This document shows, piece after piece, positions 8,421 through 18,126 of a stretch of 41,397 nt of DNA. The notes beneath the pieces are model-generated. The model was not told the DNA's origin, made no database searches, and saw only the letters and a list, made by a program, of their open reading frames with translations. Both the position numbers and the translations under genes were made by a program. Source of the DNA: Candidatus Acidianus copahuensis. Lineage in GTDB: Archaea; Thermoproteota; Thermoprotei_A; Sulfolobales; Sulfolobaceae. The stretch covers positions 1-41,397 of the forward strand of contig NZ_JFZT01000068.1 in NCBI RefSeq assembly GCF_000632495.1, written 5' to 3'. Position 1 is the stretch's first letter. Each line of letters starts with the position of its first letter.

Positions 8421-9190
8421 TAGGTCTCATTTTTGACGTAGAGTTCATGTGGGGTTTTCAAGCTAGAGTTGCAGGGATGTCTAAGAGTTCTCCCTCCTTT
8501 TCTTTCCCTCCTCCAACGGTAATTTTAGGGGCATTAGCTGAACCGGTAGCTAGGAGGTTAAAAGCGGGAGAGGGTAACTACGTAAATACTATAGCGAAAC
8601 TTTCTAAGTCCCTTTTAGCTTTAGGTATAAAATCTCTGAACTTTATACCGCTTAAGTACCAAGACTTAAATAGAGTCCTTGCACTGAGGACTTCTGATAA
8701 CGTTCGTTATCCATCTCCTAACCCAGGAGAAGTATACGCTAGCTTTGACGCACCAGCAAGAGGGAAGACCTCTACCTCATCAATTGATGGAAGACCACCC
8801 ACCTTAAGAGTTTTCATGGTCTTTAAGGACGATATAGTCAAGGTAGAGGACATTTGGAAAATAAAAAGGATAGGGAGTAAGGAAAGTTTAGTCTCAGTAA
8901 TAGACGTAGTATCTGGGGAACCCACAGTTATTAGGGGGGATATAGAGACCGATTACAGTTATCCGATAAGCAATGCCATTCAGGTAATAGACACTGACGG
9001 TACGTGGATAAGCGAACACTTTGTAAGCCCCTTTGACTTATCTGACTCCCCTGCTGTCCTCTATTCTAAAGGCCTCGGAGTGCAATACAACATAGGCCTT
9101 CCCTTCCGTGATCTTTCCGTTAAGCTAAGACTTAATGGCTGGGTAGGTTACAAGCTAAATAATGAGGTAGTGGTTGGGAGAAATGTCTAG
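8417..9190 (+). CDS. cas5: Type I-A Cascade subunit Cas5
   Basis: Cas5 caps the 5' handle of crRNA in Cascade. This 257-residue protein begins with a RAMP-type first strand (MIGLIFDVEFMWGFQARVAG) followed by the SPSFSFPPPTVILGALAEP segment that typifies Cas5 of the Csa family. A glycine-rich carboxy-terminal part is also present. It starts at an ATGA overlap with the cas7 stop and overlaps cas8a2 by eight bases, so translation of the operon is coupled. No damage is seen. Confidence 0.9.
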   Translation: MIGLIFDVEFMWGFQARVAGMSKSSPSFSFPPPTVILGALAEPVARRLKAGEGNYVNTIAKLSKSLLALGIKSLNFIPLKYQDLNRVLALRTSDNVRYPSPNPGEVYASFDAPARGKTSTSSIDGRPPTLRVFMVFKDDIVKVEDIWKIKRIGSKESLVSVIDVVSGEPTVIRGDIETDYSYPISNAIQVIDTDGTWISEHFVSPFDLSDSPAVLYSKGLGVQYNIGLPFRDLSVKLRLNGWVGYKLNNEVVVGRNV

Positions 9191-10217
9191 CCTGATCTCT
9201 AGCCCGCCAAATACCACCTTCCTTATGAGCAACCTGTATGAGGGAGTCCTAGCACTCCTTGATAAATGCCAAAACTTAGAGGTTGGAAAACCACCTTGTC
9301 AGAACCCATTCTTGAACAAAGATGTTAACATAATACTTAACTCCCACGACTCGCTAGACGAAATATTCAAGCTATGTAACTCAGATAAGAAGTATAAGGT
9401 TACAGACCTAATCAATTGCTTGAAGTCAGTAAACGTAACTGTAAAGAAGGAAGATATATTTCTAAAGGGTAAGAAACTAATAATAGGTGGAGAAGACTTC
9501 ACGTTCCAGCTTATGAAGGCAGATAGATACCAAGGGTATGCCGTAATGGAGTCAGGGTTGATCAATGAACAAGTTACCGTCTATACAGATATCTTTAGCG
9601 CATACTTGTTCTTTTTAGGCCTACAATCAGCTTATATAACATCTTTAGGAAGTGACTATTATTTCCTGTATTTCGATGCTGGGAGCCTTAATGACGCTTT
9701 GCAGAATCCCACTTCATGGTTAAGCTTGAAGAGAACTGTGAGCGACAACATAAATGAAGTATTGAGGACTATCAGGGCATTAAACGATGAGGTTGTCATA
9801 ACAAGTATAATGTTAAACTCTGTTATAGCTAACGCCTTAAGTAAGTTCCAGAGTGTGGAGTTAAGACTTTTAAAGATGACAAATGAGGGAAGGGCTTATA
9901 AAATCTATGAAGAATTGCTGATTACCCTGTTTAGCGACTCGCCCCTTTACAGGAACAAGGAGTTGATCTCCTCTTTAGAGACATCGTTTAAAGCATTGTT
10001 ACCTTCTGCCGGTAGGTTCCTTAACGGGGAGGATAAGACAAACGAGGGATATCACGCCTATAAGGCTATATCATGGCTTTACAAATACCTTATTACATGG
10101 CAGACTGAACACTTAGCTAACTTCATGAGGGAATTTGCTGAGGCTGATAAAATATCCACTAACAACAACGGCAAGGGATATAAGGTCTTGATGGGGTATA
10201 CTCTGAAATGGGACTGA
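9183..10217 (+). CDS. cas8a2: Type I-A Cascade large subunit Cas8a2 (Csa4)
   Basis: The position between cas5 and the cas3 genes and the length of 344 residues identify this as Csa4/Cas8a2, the type I-A large subunit that helps recognise PAM and recruit Cas3. It begins MSSLISSPPNTTFLMSNLYEGV and ends in a helical tail. Four cysteines in the first 90 residues (KCQNLEVGKPPCQNPF and KLCNSDKK..NCLK) might form a metal site, which is inference. I start it at the ATG at 9183, inside the end of cas5, rather than the TTG at 9174. It overlaps cas3' by ten bases. Confidence 0.85.
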   Translation: MSSLISSPPNTTFLMSNLYEGVLALLDKCQNLEVGKPPCQNPFLNKDVNIILNSHDSLDEIFKLCNSDKKYKVTDLINCLKSVNVTVKKEDIFLKGKKLIIGGEDFTFQLMKADRYQGYAVMESGLINEQVTVYTDIFSAYLFFLGLQSAYITSLGSDYYFLYFDAGSLNDALQNPTSWLSLKRTVSDNINEVLRTIRALNDEVVITSIMLNSVIANALSKFQSVELRLLKMTNEGRAYKIYEELLITLFSDSPLYRNKELISSLETSFKALLPSAGRFLNGEDKTNEGYHAYKAISWLYKYLITWQTEHLANFMREFAEADKISTNNNGKGYKVLMGYTLKWD

Positions 10218-11716
10218 TATATGATTCTTATCAAGATCTAAAGCCAAAATTTTCAGAGTCAAGACCTTTCATAGACAAAGTACTAGAGGAACTAGACAAA
10301 AGTGAAGATAATTTTCTTGTAGAAGCCCCTACAGGTTACGGTAAGACCGCCATAACGCTCTCGTTGGCAAAGAGCGAGTTGGAAGGCGGGTATAAACTTG
10401 TTGTAGCATATCCCCTTAGGAGCCTAATAGAAGACCAAGAAAGGAAGTTTAAGAAGTTCTTTGGTAATGCCGTAGGGGTAAGGTATATGGGTAGGGAGGA
10501 TTCACCCTATCTAATACACCCCATTAGTCTAACTACTGTTGATACATTGTCATTAGTATCCATAGGGCTATCACCGGAAGATACTAAAAACGTCTATCAA
10601 GGCCTTTATGGGACAAACTACGGGAGTTTAGGTCATTACATGTTCTCATGGTCATCTATTTTCACCTCCTCAGTAGTCCTAGATGAGGTCCATCTCCTAT
10701 ACGACTCTGTAAAGTCCTTAAGCTACTTATACGCTTTACAAAAAATATCGCAAAACTTCGGTATGAGAGTAATAATGTTATCAGCTACTTTACCGTCCTC
10801 ATTCACGATCCCTGGTGTAAAGCAGTTGAGTTTTAGACAAGAGGACGATGAAGATTTTTTTAAAAAGAGAGCGAAGAAGGAATATCCTATAACCATGTTG
10901 GAGTTTGACCGGGCTGAGGTTCTACAACAACTGGCCAAAATAGTGGAGGAAAGGAAGGGAAAGAAGATATTAGTCTATTTTAATACGGTGTCAGACGCTG
11001 TTCACTTCTATAAAATGTTGGGTGAAGAGAGTAAAGTCCTTGTACATTCAAGGTTTTCTAAGGAGGACAGAGAGAAGAAAATTGAAGAAATATTTAAGAA
11101 AAGGGTAATAATAACTACCCAAGCTCTAGAAGCTGGAGTAGACATTTCCTCCGAAGTCCTCATAACAGAACTGGCACCTGCAAATTCCATTATACAGAGG
11201 GCTGGGAGGTTTTTAAGGTTTGAAGAGATGAAAGGGGAAGTATTTATATTTAAGACAGAGGATACGTTGAATACTGGCGTATATGATTATGAATTAATGG
11301 AGAGGACGTGGAGTTTCCTTCAAAATCATTCCTCACTGAACTTACATGTGGGGTATAAGGAATTATTGGACTACGTTTACACCGAACAACCTGAAATAGA
11401 CACAAAGTTTGTGGACAAAATAATAAGTATTATAACTGACTTGACCAGACCCACGGAGTCAGCTATGAAGTTTTTATTGAAAAACGAAGGAAGCTTAATT
11501 AGGGATGGCAACATATTTAATGTGGTAGTAGACGGCGTTGAGTTCCCAGCTAACTTTAACTTAATGGAGAAATACTGTGGTAAGGTACAATGCCAAGAAG
11601 GAAAGGAGGAATATTGTCCCAGATCTGAGGAAGAAGCAATTATAATGGGGCTGAAAGGATGTAAGTTCATACTAACGGGCAATTACTCGCATGAACTAGG
11701 CTTTGAAGGAGAGTGA
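10208..11716 (+). CDS. cas3': Cas3' helicase of type I-A
   Basis: In type I-A systems Cas3 is split into a helicase and an HD nuclease that join Cascade. This 502-residue SF2 helicase has Walker A APTGYGKT at residues 40-47, the DEVH box at 159-162, motif III in MLSATLP at about 190-196, and motif VI in IIQRAGRFLRF. A cysteine cluster near the C-terminus (CGKVQCQEGKEEYCPR...KGC) is reminiscent of the Fe-S/Cys segment found in some Cas3 helicases. It overlaps cas8a2 upstream and is followed two bases after its stop by cas3''. It appears intact. Confidence 0.93.
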   Translation: MGLIYDSYQDLKPKFSESRPFIDKVLEELDKSEDNFLVEAPTGYGKTAITLSLAKSELEGGYKLVVAYPLRSLIEDQERKFKKFFGNAVGVRYMGREDSPYLIHPISLTTVDTLSLVSIGLSPEDTKNVYQGLYGTNYGSLGHYMFSWSSIFTSSVVLDEVHLLYDSVKSLSYLYALQKISQNFGMRVIMLSATLPSSFTIPGVKQLSFRQEDDEDFFKKRAKKEYPITMLEFDRAEVLQQLAKIVEERKGKKILVYFNTVSDAVHFYKMLGEESKVLVHSRFSKEDREKKIEEIFKKRVIITTQALEAGVDISSEVLITELAPANSIIQRAGRFLRFEEMKGEVFIFKTEDTLNTGVYDYELMERTWSFLQNHSSLNLHVGYKELLDYVYTEQPEIDTKFVDKIISIITDLTRPTESAMKFLLKNEGSLIRDGNIFNVVVDGVEFPANFNLMEKYCGKVQCQEGKEEYCPRSEEEAIIMGLKGCKFILTGNYSHELGFEGE

Positions 11717-11717
11717 A

Positions 11718-12407
11718 ATGATCTATAGCTTTTGTAATAAAAATGTAAAGGAGAGGATGAGAGACCACATCAAGAGGGCGCTGGACACCTTTAACGTTAA
11801 CTCGAGGATAGTGAAGTATGGGAATTCTCTAGAACCTAAGTTTTTTGAAAAGTTGGAAATAGCAATAATATTTCACGACTTCGGTAAAATAATAATTAGA
11901 AGCGTTAGAGACGGCAACTGTACTTTTCCTGGACATGAAATAGTGTCTGGCTGGGGAGTATATAGGTATATGACATTGCGGGGATATAAGGACATTGATA
12001 GATATCAAGTAACATTAGGCATAATGTTACACCACCACCCTATGGATATTGAAAAGAGGGTTAAGATAGTGCGAAATAATTTTGGGCAAAAGCAAGTAAC
12101 GCAAAACAATTTTAACGACTTCTTTAATGAGATCGAGGGAGTGATTGATAACAACGTGGAGTTGCCTCGTGAACAAGTCATTAAGGCCGGAGAGAAAGTA
12201 ACGGAAGTAATAAACCAATCTATACAAATATTCAATGAAGGTTGGAAGAAGATATGGATGTCAAGCGGTAAGAAGGAGAAGAAAGTCTTCCTCCTCCTAC
12301 TCCAAGGGCTCGTAGCCTCGGACTATAACTCAGCAAAGGAGAGAGGTAGCGCGACAGGGTTTAATAAAGTAATTGAAGATTTTGTTAACTTAAATAACGG
12401 GTTTTAG
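11718..12407 (+). CDS. cas3'': Cas3'' HD nuclease of type I-A
   Basis: This 229-residue protein is the stand-alone HD nuclease that degrades target DNA once Cas3' unwinds it. Metal-binding motifs seen are an early His in RDHIKRAL, the HDFGK motif at His53-Asp54, GHEIVSGW and the histidine run HHHP near residue 105, the usual HD-domain set. I use the ATG at 11718, right after the cas3' stop, rather than the upstream frame start at 11703 that would overlap it. It is the last gene of the interference operon, and a T-run follows its stop. Confidence 0.92.
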   Translation: MIYSFCNKNVKERMRDHIKRALDTFNVNSRIVKYGNSLEPKFFEKLEIAIIFHDFGKIIIRSVRDGNCTFPGHEIVSGWGVYRYMTLRGYKDIDRYQVTLGIMLHHHPMDIEKRVKIVRNNFGQKQVTQNNFNDFFNEIEGVIDNNVELPREQVIKAGEKVTEVINQSIQIFNEGWKKIWMSSGKKEKKVFLLLLQGLVASDYNSAKERGSATGFNKVIEDFVNLNNGF

Positions 12408-12414
12408 TTTTTTT
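12408..12414 (+). terminator. T-run terminator after cas3''
   Basis: Seven consecutive T residues begin at the base after the cas3'' TAG, followed by a second T-rich stretch near 12431. Archaeal RNA polymerase terminates at such oligo-T tracts without needing a hairpin. The position at the end of the operon supports it. Confidence 0.55.
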
Positions 12415-13113
12415 CTTGATGGTTGATCATTTTTCTTTAGTCGCATAAAAGTTACTCTGGTGTAGTTAATACAACATGGAGAAATTATAACTTCAAAACA
12501 GCCTAAACCATCTCCCTCTAAATCACCTCTATAAAAGTCTCCCTACAGTTGTTGAGTCATGCAATTTGGTTAACTTCAGAAACTTAAGTTCTCCTATTCC
12601 CTTTCTTTTATGGTAGAATGATTTACATCCACTACCCATTCGCCTTACTTTTTTACAGTAACCTTCGGTAAGTTAAGGTAACATGATTATCGTGTACCTA
12701 TTTATTACTATAAGGCCTAGGGTTTCAGTACTTTAATGTGTATCGAGGATATTCTAACAGCTTCAGCTTCTAAGCATACTCTCTATTTTCCCACACTACA
12801 GTTAACTCTAAACGCTCAGTCACCTTTACTCTCCTTTCACGTTAAAGTAGACATTAATGCCATCTCAAGTATTCTAGGTGCGATTAAAATTGAGAGAAAC
12901 ATTCATAGTGCAGTCAAATGTTGACAAAAGTTAATGAATCACGTTAATTACGCCCTAATTTTACTTTTTATAATTTGTCGGCATTACAGAAACATTTAAG
13001 AGGTTTCTAAAAACTACCAAGAAAATCTGATCGATTCTTATTTTTAAATGAGAAACAAATAAAGAAGGAAAGTAAAAATCTTTGAGGTGTAACAAAATTT
13101 TAATACTTGTATT
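12415..13113. other. Intergenic region after the I-A operon, no intact gene
   Basis: No gene is supported. A 62-codon ORF at 12736-12924 on the + strand lacks a promoter or ribosome site and resembles nothing I know. The opposite strand around 12740-12830 has a short coding-like run (reading VTERLELTVVWENREYA then a stop), which may be a remnant. The last part holds A/T-rich sequence ahead of the DUF973 gene. Confidence 0.4.
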
Positions 13114-13137
13114 TTGCTTTTTACTTTAGGGATAGTA

Positions 13138-14199
13138 ATGGCACAAAATTCAGATTTTGAAGGAATTAGTAAGTTGTGGTTCGGAATGTTATTTTTGATG
13201 TTAGCTCCGATCCTTGAAATTGTAGGGTTCGTTGTTTTTTCCCTCTATAACCCATATTATTCTAGCTCTTTCGGCGGGATCAGCGGGCCTTCCTTCCTAT
13301 CAGTGATTATTGGAGGTCTATCCTTGTTAACATTTATTTTATTCATTCCATCAGGTGTGATTGAACTTCCAGTTTCTGAAACTCCTGCAGAAGCAACGTT
13401 TTTAGGGCTCATTGCGGCAGCAGTGGCTTTAGGGATTTTTGGTTTACTTAAGATATATTCTGGTTTTAGTAGTTTAAAGAGTACCGATAAAGATGTGGGG
13501 ACTAAAAATTTTGGAATTTACACTTATCTCTTTTCCTTCATTATGATAATTATTGGAGGTCCTCTTTTGATAAACACTTCAACTGAAGTGGGAGGAGTAA
13601 TGGTATTAATTGTGGGCAATATTTTTGGAATAATAGCTACAGTATTTTTAGGAATAATATTCTATAAATTAGGAGAGACTTATAATGAAACCATTATAAA
13701 GATGGGAAGTATACTTTTCGTTATTCCAAACTCTAACGTCATAGGTAATATTATAATTTTTATGGGATTAAATCAAATGAAGAAAAAGTTAGCCCCGCCA
13801 GTAACGTACCAATCCTTCTATCCACCCGCTTATCAGCAACCCTATCAACAACCTCAACCCAGTTATCAACCATTACCTCAACAGGCATTACCTCAACAGA
13901 CTCCTCAAAGCCCTCAAATATACCAAACTGAACAAGGAGTAATAGGAAGTAACGGCTACGCTAAAGTAACTTTAAATTCATCAGTACCGGCAAACATAGT
14001 TTCTGCAAGGATTGACGGAACTAACATAACCGCAATCAACGTAAAACCTCCTATATTGCAAACGGGGAAAAACGATGTTATAATAAACTTTGGTAACGTT
14101 TCATCGCTTACTCCAGGGGAACAGTACAAAGTCATACTCACAGTTAATGCAAGAGGAAACATGATAGACGTAACGACCTATGTGAATTACCCTTCTTAA
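13138..14199 (+). CDS. DUF973 family membrane protein with P/Q-rich linker and extracytoplasmic-type tail
   Basis: The N-terminal two thirds contain about six hydrophobic membrane segments (for example LWFGMLFLMLAPILEIVGFV and YTYLFSFIMIIIGG) in the arrangement of DUF973 proteins, a family common in Sulfolobales with no known function. A Pro/Gln/Tyr-rich linker (PAYQQPYQQPQPSYQP and onward) at about residues 220-270 leads to a C-terminal beta-rich domain of some 90 residues with an Ig-like look (KVTLNSSVPANIVSARIDG ... YKVILTVNARG). I chose the ATG at 13138. A TTG at 13114 would add eight residues. The gene stands alone. Confidence 0.8.
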   Translation: MAQNSDFEGISKLWFGMLFLMLAPILEIVGFVVFSLYNPYYSSSFGGISGPSFLSVIIGGLSLLTFILFIPSGVIELPVSETPAEATFLGLIAAAVALGIFGLLKIYSGFSSLKSTDKDVGTKNFGIYTYLFSFIMIIIGGPLLINTSTEVGGVMVLIVGNIFGIIATVFLGIIFYKLGETYNETIIKMGSILFVIPNSNVIGNIIIFMGLNQMKKKLAPPVTYQSFYPPAYQQPYQQPQPSYQPLPQQALPQQTPQSPQIYQTEQGVIGSNGYAKVTLNSSVPANIVSARIDGTNITAINVKPPILQTGKNDVIINFGNVSSLTPGEQYKVILTVNARGNMIDVTTYVNYPS

Positions 14200-14485
14200 G
14201 GCCAGAAACTTATTCGATATAAGATTTTTAAGTTTTTTATCTCTTTAGGTTTAAGCGTATTTCCCCAGGAAAACGTTGCATAAAACATTTTGGTCAAGTT
14301 ATAATAAGTAGCACATTACCCTAGAGGGAAGTAGCTTATCTCATAAGATCACCTTTCAAATCCTTCCAAACTAACTAGTACATTAAACATTTTAGTCTAC
14401 ATTAATGTATACCTTAGGAGAGGCCCATTGTCGATTTAATTCTCCTCGCTTGAACACTTAAAAATATAAAAAGGAGGGATATAAT

Positions 14486-15028
14486 ATGAAGGTCTACAAA
14501 ACACCTAGTCTCTTAGTAGAACTAATCCAAGGTGATTTGACGGAAGTTGAGGCAGATGCGCTAGTAAATGCAGCTAACTCCTATCTAAAGCACGGTGGTG
14601 GTGTAGCGTATTCCATTGTGAGAAAAGGCGGATATGAAATACAAAAGGAAAGTGACGATTACGTAAAGAGGTTTGGCCCAGTCCCTGTAGGAGAAGTAGC
14701 TGTAACAAGGGCAGGCAGATTAAAGGCAAAATTCATTATCCACGCAGTAGGTCCTAGGTACGGTATGGAGGGAGATGACAAACTTGAATCGGCGATTAGA
14801 AGATCTTTAGAAAAAGCTGACGAGCTAAATTTAACATCTATATCATTTCCTGCAATATCTACTGGAATTTACGGTTATCCATATGACGTATGTGCAAGAA
14901 TTATGGGTAACACTATAAAGGTGTACAGACCGAAGACCGTAAAAAAGGTAACTGTATGTCTTTACACTACAGAGGCATATAAGGTCTTCGAAGAGACATT
15001 CGACAAAATACTAGTGAGGTTAAGGTAA
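14486..15028 (+). CDS. Macro domain protein, probable ADP-ribose (derivative) hydrolase
   Basis: This 180-residue single-domain protein matches AF1521-like macro domains, which bind ADP-ribose and may remove it from proteins or act on ADP-ribose 1''-phosphate or O-acetyl-ADP-ribose. Ligand-binding elements are GDL at 16-18, NAANSYL with Asn28 and Asn31, the GGGVA loop at 37-41, and the diphosphate loop AISTGIYGYP at about 122-131. A TATA-like ACTTAAAAATATAAA and a GGAGGGAT ribosome site precede the ATG. It is monocistronic. Which substrate it uses cannot be read from the sequence. Confidence 0.9.
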   Translation: MKVYKTPSLLVELIQGDLTEVEADALVNAANSYLKHGGGVAYSIVRKGGYEIQKESDDYVKRFGPVPVGEVAVTRAGRLKAKFIIHAVGPRYGMEGDDKLESAIRRSLEKADELNLTSISFPAISTGIYGYPYDVCARIMGNTIKVYRPKTVKKVTVCLYTTEAYKVFEETFDKILVRLR

Positions 15029-15635
15029 AGCGTCAATGAGCCTCTTCAGAAGAGGGATGAATTGATGCAACGTTCTGAATCTATTTTTCTAAGAGATACA
15101 AAATACTTGTTTAGACAAACTAAGATTTTCTTAATTGGCATAGAAAAGGAGGTCATTGATAATGCTTATAAGCAGAAAAGTCCATAACCCTAGGTAATGC
15201 AATTTTAGGGATCGTGAAACAGTTTTTATTCCAGGGTAGCTAAAGGTTTTTAGACATGATTTAGGAAATTTTCACGATGAACCCCACATCAATGAGGTGT
15301 ATTGCATAAAGGTGTGATATTCGCAGGGATCCTTGACGTTGATCCCAATTTCTTGATCCAACATTGGAGGTAGCTGTGCTATCAAGAAAGGTGAGTGAGA
15401 GGAGAAAGTTGCTAGAGGAGTAAAATATACTGAACAACAAACACTCTAGGGACAAACGGTGATTAGAACGGTAGAATGGACAACTCTAGTACCAAAATGA
15501 CTATCTAGAACGAGAACCTAGTCAGTGTTCTCAAGAGGGTCTTAGATTACAATGTTGAGCAGAAGGTGGGTAGTAACACCGCTACTCGTAACCTAACTGC
15601 GAACTGATGTATTCAACTTCTTTCAGATGAGTACA
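15029..15635. other. Intergenic region with small coding remnants
   Basis: No intact gene is visible. Near 15510-15606 the + strand has about 33 open codons (reading NENLVSVLKRVLDYNVEQ...) ending at a TGA without a start. Around 15370-15420 a short helical stretch (AVLSRKVSERRKLLEE) ends in a stop. Both look like fragments of decayed genes of unknown identity. Confidence 0.4.
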
Positions 15636-16286
15636 TCACAAGACAAATGGAAACTTCTCTAGTTTATAAGCAGAGTCCCAGAACATGTACTCAAACATTG
15701 AAGTAATCCTGAAGTGTCTTTTTACAGCGCTCTTCTGTTCCTCAGTCAATTTAAAGGAGTTCACTATCTCGAGTACTGCCCTTACTCCTTTCTCGTATTC
15801 CTCTCCCCCATATGTCTCTATCCACCTTTTATATAAAGGGTTAGGCGAACCTCTTTTTAGTAGTTCTTTACCTACCTCCATATATATCCAGTAACATGGG
15901 AGTACAGACGCTAAGCCTTCATAAAAAGGCCTAGAGTAAGCTATGGATGAGATGTAGGAAGTATAGAGGAGGTTAGTAGGTGAGGGGTTAACGGAGGAAG
16001 GGTTTACTTTCCATAAGGAGATAAAGTACTGGTGAAGGCTTTTCTCCACCTCTATAGCATGTGTAACGTGAGTGGCAAGGAGTAATGAGGCTTCCTGAGT
16101 GTCAGCTTTAGCCGAAAGTAGAGCTAAAGCTTTACCGAATTCCCTAAGGTATAAAAAGTCCTGGAGAATGTAATACCTGAACTTTTCCTCTTCAAGGGTT
16201 CCATCTGTTAGACCTTTTATAAAGGGGTGGGATAAGATTGAGGAATATATATCTGAAATTGATTCCCATAAATCATCGGATAACAT
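15636..16286 (-). CDS. tenA: TenA/thiaminase II family aminopyrimidine aminohydrolase
   Basis: TenA proteins hydrolyse the amino group of degraded thiamin pyrimidine (salvage) or cleave thiamin. The 216-residue all-helical product has the family length and the landmarks PFIKGLTDGTL, the conserved Asp43 in LQDFLY, the catalytic-type Cys131 in PCYWIYMEVG, and the C-terminal MFEYMFWD with the conserved Glu. This Cys places it in the TenA_C group rather than the Glu-only group. It is monocistronic, and I see no riboswitch upstream. Confidence 0.88.
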   Translation of the reverse strand: MLSDDLWESISDIYSSILSHPFIKGLTDGTLEEEKFRYYILQDFLYLREFGKALALLSAKADTQEASLLLATHVTHAIEVEKSLHQYFISLWKVNPSSVNPSPTNLLYTSYISSIAYSRPFYEGLASVLPCYWIYMEVGKELLKRGSPNPLYKRWIETYGGEEYEKGVRAVLEIVNSFKLTEEQKSAVKRHFRITSMFEYMFWDSAYKLEKFPFVL

Positions 16287-17035
16287 GAGATAAACTACAG
16301 GAAAGGGGTAAAAAACTTAGTGAAGACCTTACAAAATCTATCTTGTATCTCTTATTGGAACTACTAAATAACTGATATAAAGGGTATAATGTTGTAAAAA
16401 AGCGTTTGAATACGAAAAGGGATTTAATCAAAAACATTAATCAACTTAATTCTGGCATAAGCCAAGTTAGTGTAACGATTCAGCGCCATCAATTGTAAAC
16501 TCTGTACTAATCCTTCTCGAGCGTTTTAATGGAACTGGATAACACGTGAAGCCCATATTAACAGTTAAAAGTCTCTTGAGCTCAATCAAGTGATCCCTGA
16601 ATTTAGTAATAGAGGGAAAGGATCCTGGAAGCATTGGGCGTCCATCAGAAAGATCTAAAGTTGATTAACTTGGAATGTAAGGTAGAATATATAATGTAGT
16701 TTTAATACAAAATGGCAGAAAACTGGTTTTTAAAGTGTATTTAAGATCCGTGAAAATTTCCTATACATCCTTCAGGGATAGCTTGGACATAAAACTGCAA
16801 GTTCCTGGTATAACGTATCTCTTATAAGATGATGTCCCACAACTTAAAGGACAATGTATGGACTAAAGTAAAACGTTAGTTAAACGTCATAATAAACAAG
16901 GAGATTTTATATCCTTAAGAGAGTCATGTCGACTATTTATCCCTCAAATCCATAGAGATAAAACTAGTTTCATTCTGTATTTATTAAATAGTTAGCCTAC
17001 AACATCATAATATATCACGTTTGAAGGTGTCCTAG
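16287..17035. other. Intergenic region between tenA and the FAH gene
   Basis: I see no gene, RNA or repeat I can support. Short open runs in several frames are all broken by stops. The last 50 bases contain the FAH gene's leader, with AT-rich sequence near 17005 and AAGGTG just before the ATG. Confidence 0.5.
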
Positions 17036-17896
17036 ATGACAAAGTTCTTAAGGTTTACACACCAAGGTAAGACATCAGTAGGAGTAGTGGAGAATAATTA
17101 CGTATATATCACTGAGAGTTACAGAGAGGTGGAGCCTAAAGGGGAAGCTTACAAATTGAGCGAGGTAAAGATAGAACTGCCGATAGAACCCAAAGCCATA
17201 ATCTGCACATTGGTGAACACTCCTAAGATGGTCGGGGTGGAAAGTAAGGAAGAAGCTAGGAAAATGGTTGGATCGCCTAAGTTCTTCCTAAAACTACCCA
17301 CAAACGCAATTCCACACTTAGGTATTGTGGAGTCACCTGAGAAGGCAATAAGACCAGAGGTAGAGATAGGGATAATACTTAAGGAGAAGTTGAAGAACGC
17401 CTCAATAAATCAGGTTAGGGAAGCGATACTTGGTTACACTGTCTTCAACGATATAACGTATCCGCCAGGCATTAAAGAGGACTCCTATTACGCTATGAGG
17501 AGAGATCCCTCAGACGGAAAGGTAAAGAAGATGTACGTGAGAGGTTCACATTTTAGGAATAAGGTAAGAGATACATTCGCTCCAATGGGACCTTGGCTGG
17601 TCACACCAGAGGAGGTGGGAGACGTAAACTCCTTAGGTATGTATAGCTTTTATGAAGGTGAAGTAATACAGGAGGGTAAATCCTCAGACTTCATTTTCTC
17701 TTTGGAGGAAATACTTGTTGAGATCTCTAGAGTGGTTACTGTTCCGGAGTTTAGCCTAGTCAGTTCCGGGAGTATAGGGTATAAGGAGGCAGAGGAAGTC
17801 TCAGAGTATTCACTACTCCCAAAGGATAACGCACTGATGGTAGCTGAAGTGGAGAAGATTGGTAGGTTAGAAAACATCATTAAGCTTACCTCCTGA
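17036..17896 (+). CDS. Fumarylacetoacetate hydrolase (FAH) family protein
   Basis: FAH-family enzymes are metal-dependent hydrolases, decarboxylases, isomerases or dehydratases acting on beta-diketo or 2-keto acids. The 286-residue protein carries the metal ligands in the usual spacing: Glu108 and Glu110 in RPEVEIGIIL and Asp139 in YTVFNDIT. A short N-terminal domain precedes them and a C-terminal part has the conserved ..SSGSIGYKE segment. The ribosome site AAGGTG precedes the ATG. The substrate is unknown. The gene has no functional neighbours that would help, and it does not look like the Sulfolobus pentose dehydratase KdaD. Confidence 0.82.
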   Translation: MTKFLRFTHQGKTSVGVVENNYVYITESYREVEPKGEAYKLSEVKIELPIEPKAIICTLVNTPKMVGVESKEEARKMVGSPKFFLKLPTNAIPHLGIVESPEKAIRPEVEIGIILKEKLKNASINQVREAILGYTVFNDITYPPGIKEDSYYAMRRDPSDGKVKKMYVRGSHFRNKVRDTFAPMGPWLVTPEEVGDVNSLGMYSFYEGEVIQEGKSSDFIFSLEEILVEISRVVTVPEFSLVSSGSIGYKEAEEVSEYSLLPKDNALMVAEVEKIGRLENIIKLTS

Positions 17897-18126
17897 TAAA
17901 CTTAAAGGTTGCGATCATAGAAGTTCTAGTTAAGGAGGACTTACTGATTTAATGGTGGTAAAGCATCAGGAAAAAGGAGTGATTTGTCTTTGTTGACTTC
18001 CGTCTTCCATTCAGATATTATCAAGGACGATAGGATGGCATTTACTCTTTGAATGTTATTTGAAATCTTAGATTATTTATTTACTTTAAAAAAATCTGAG
18101 AAAATAAATAAAAAAGTTATCTTCCC

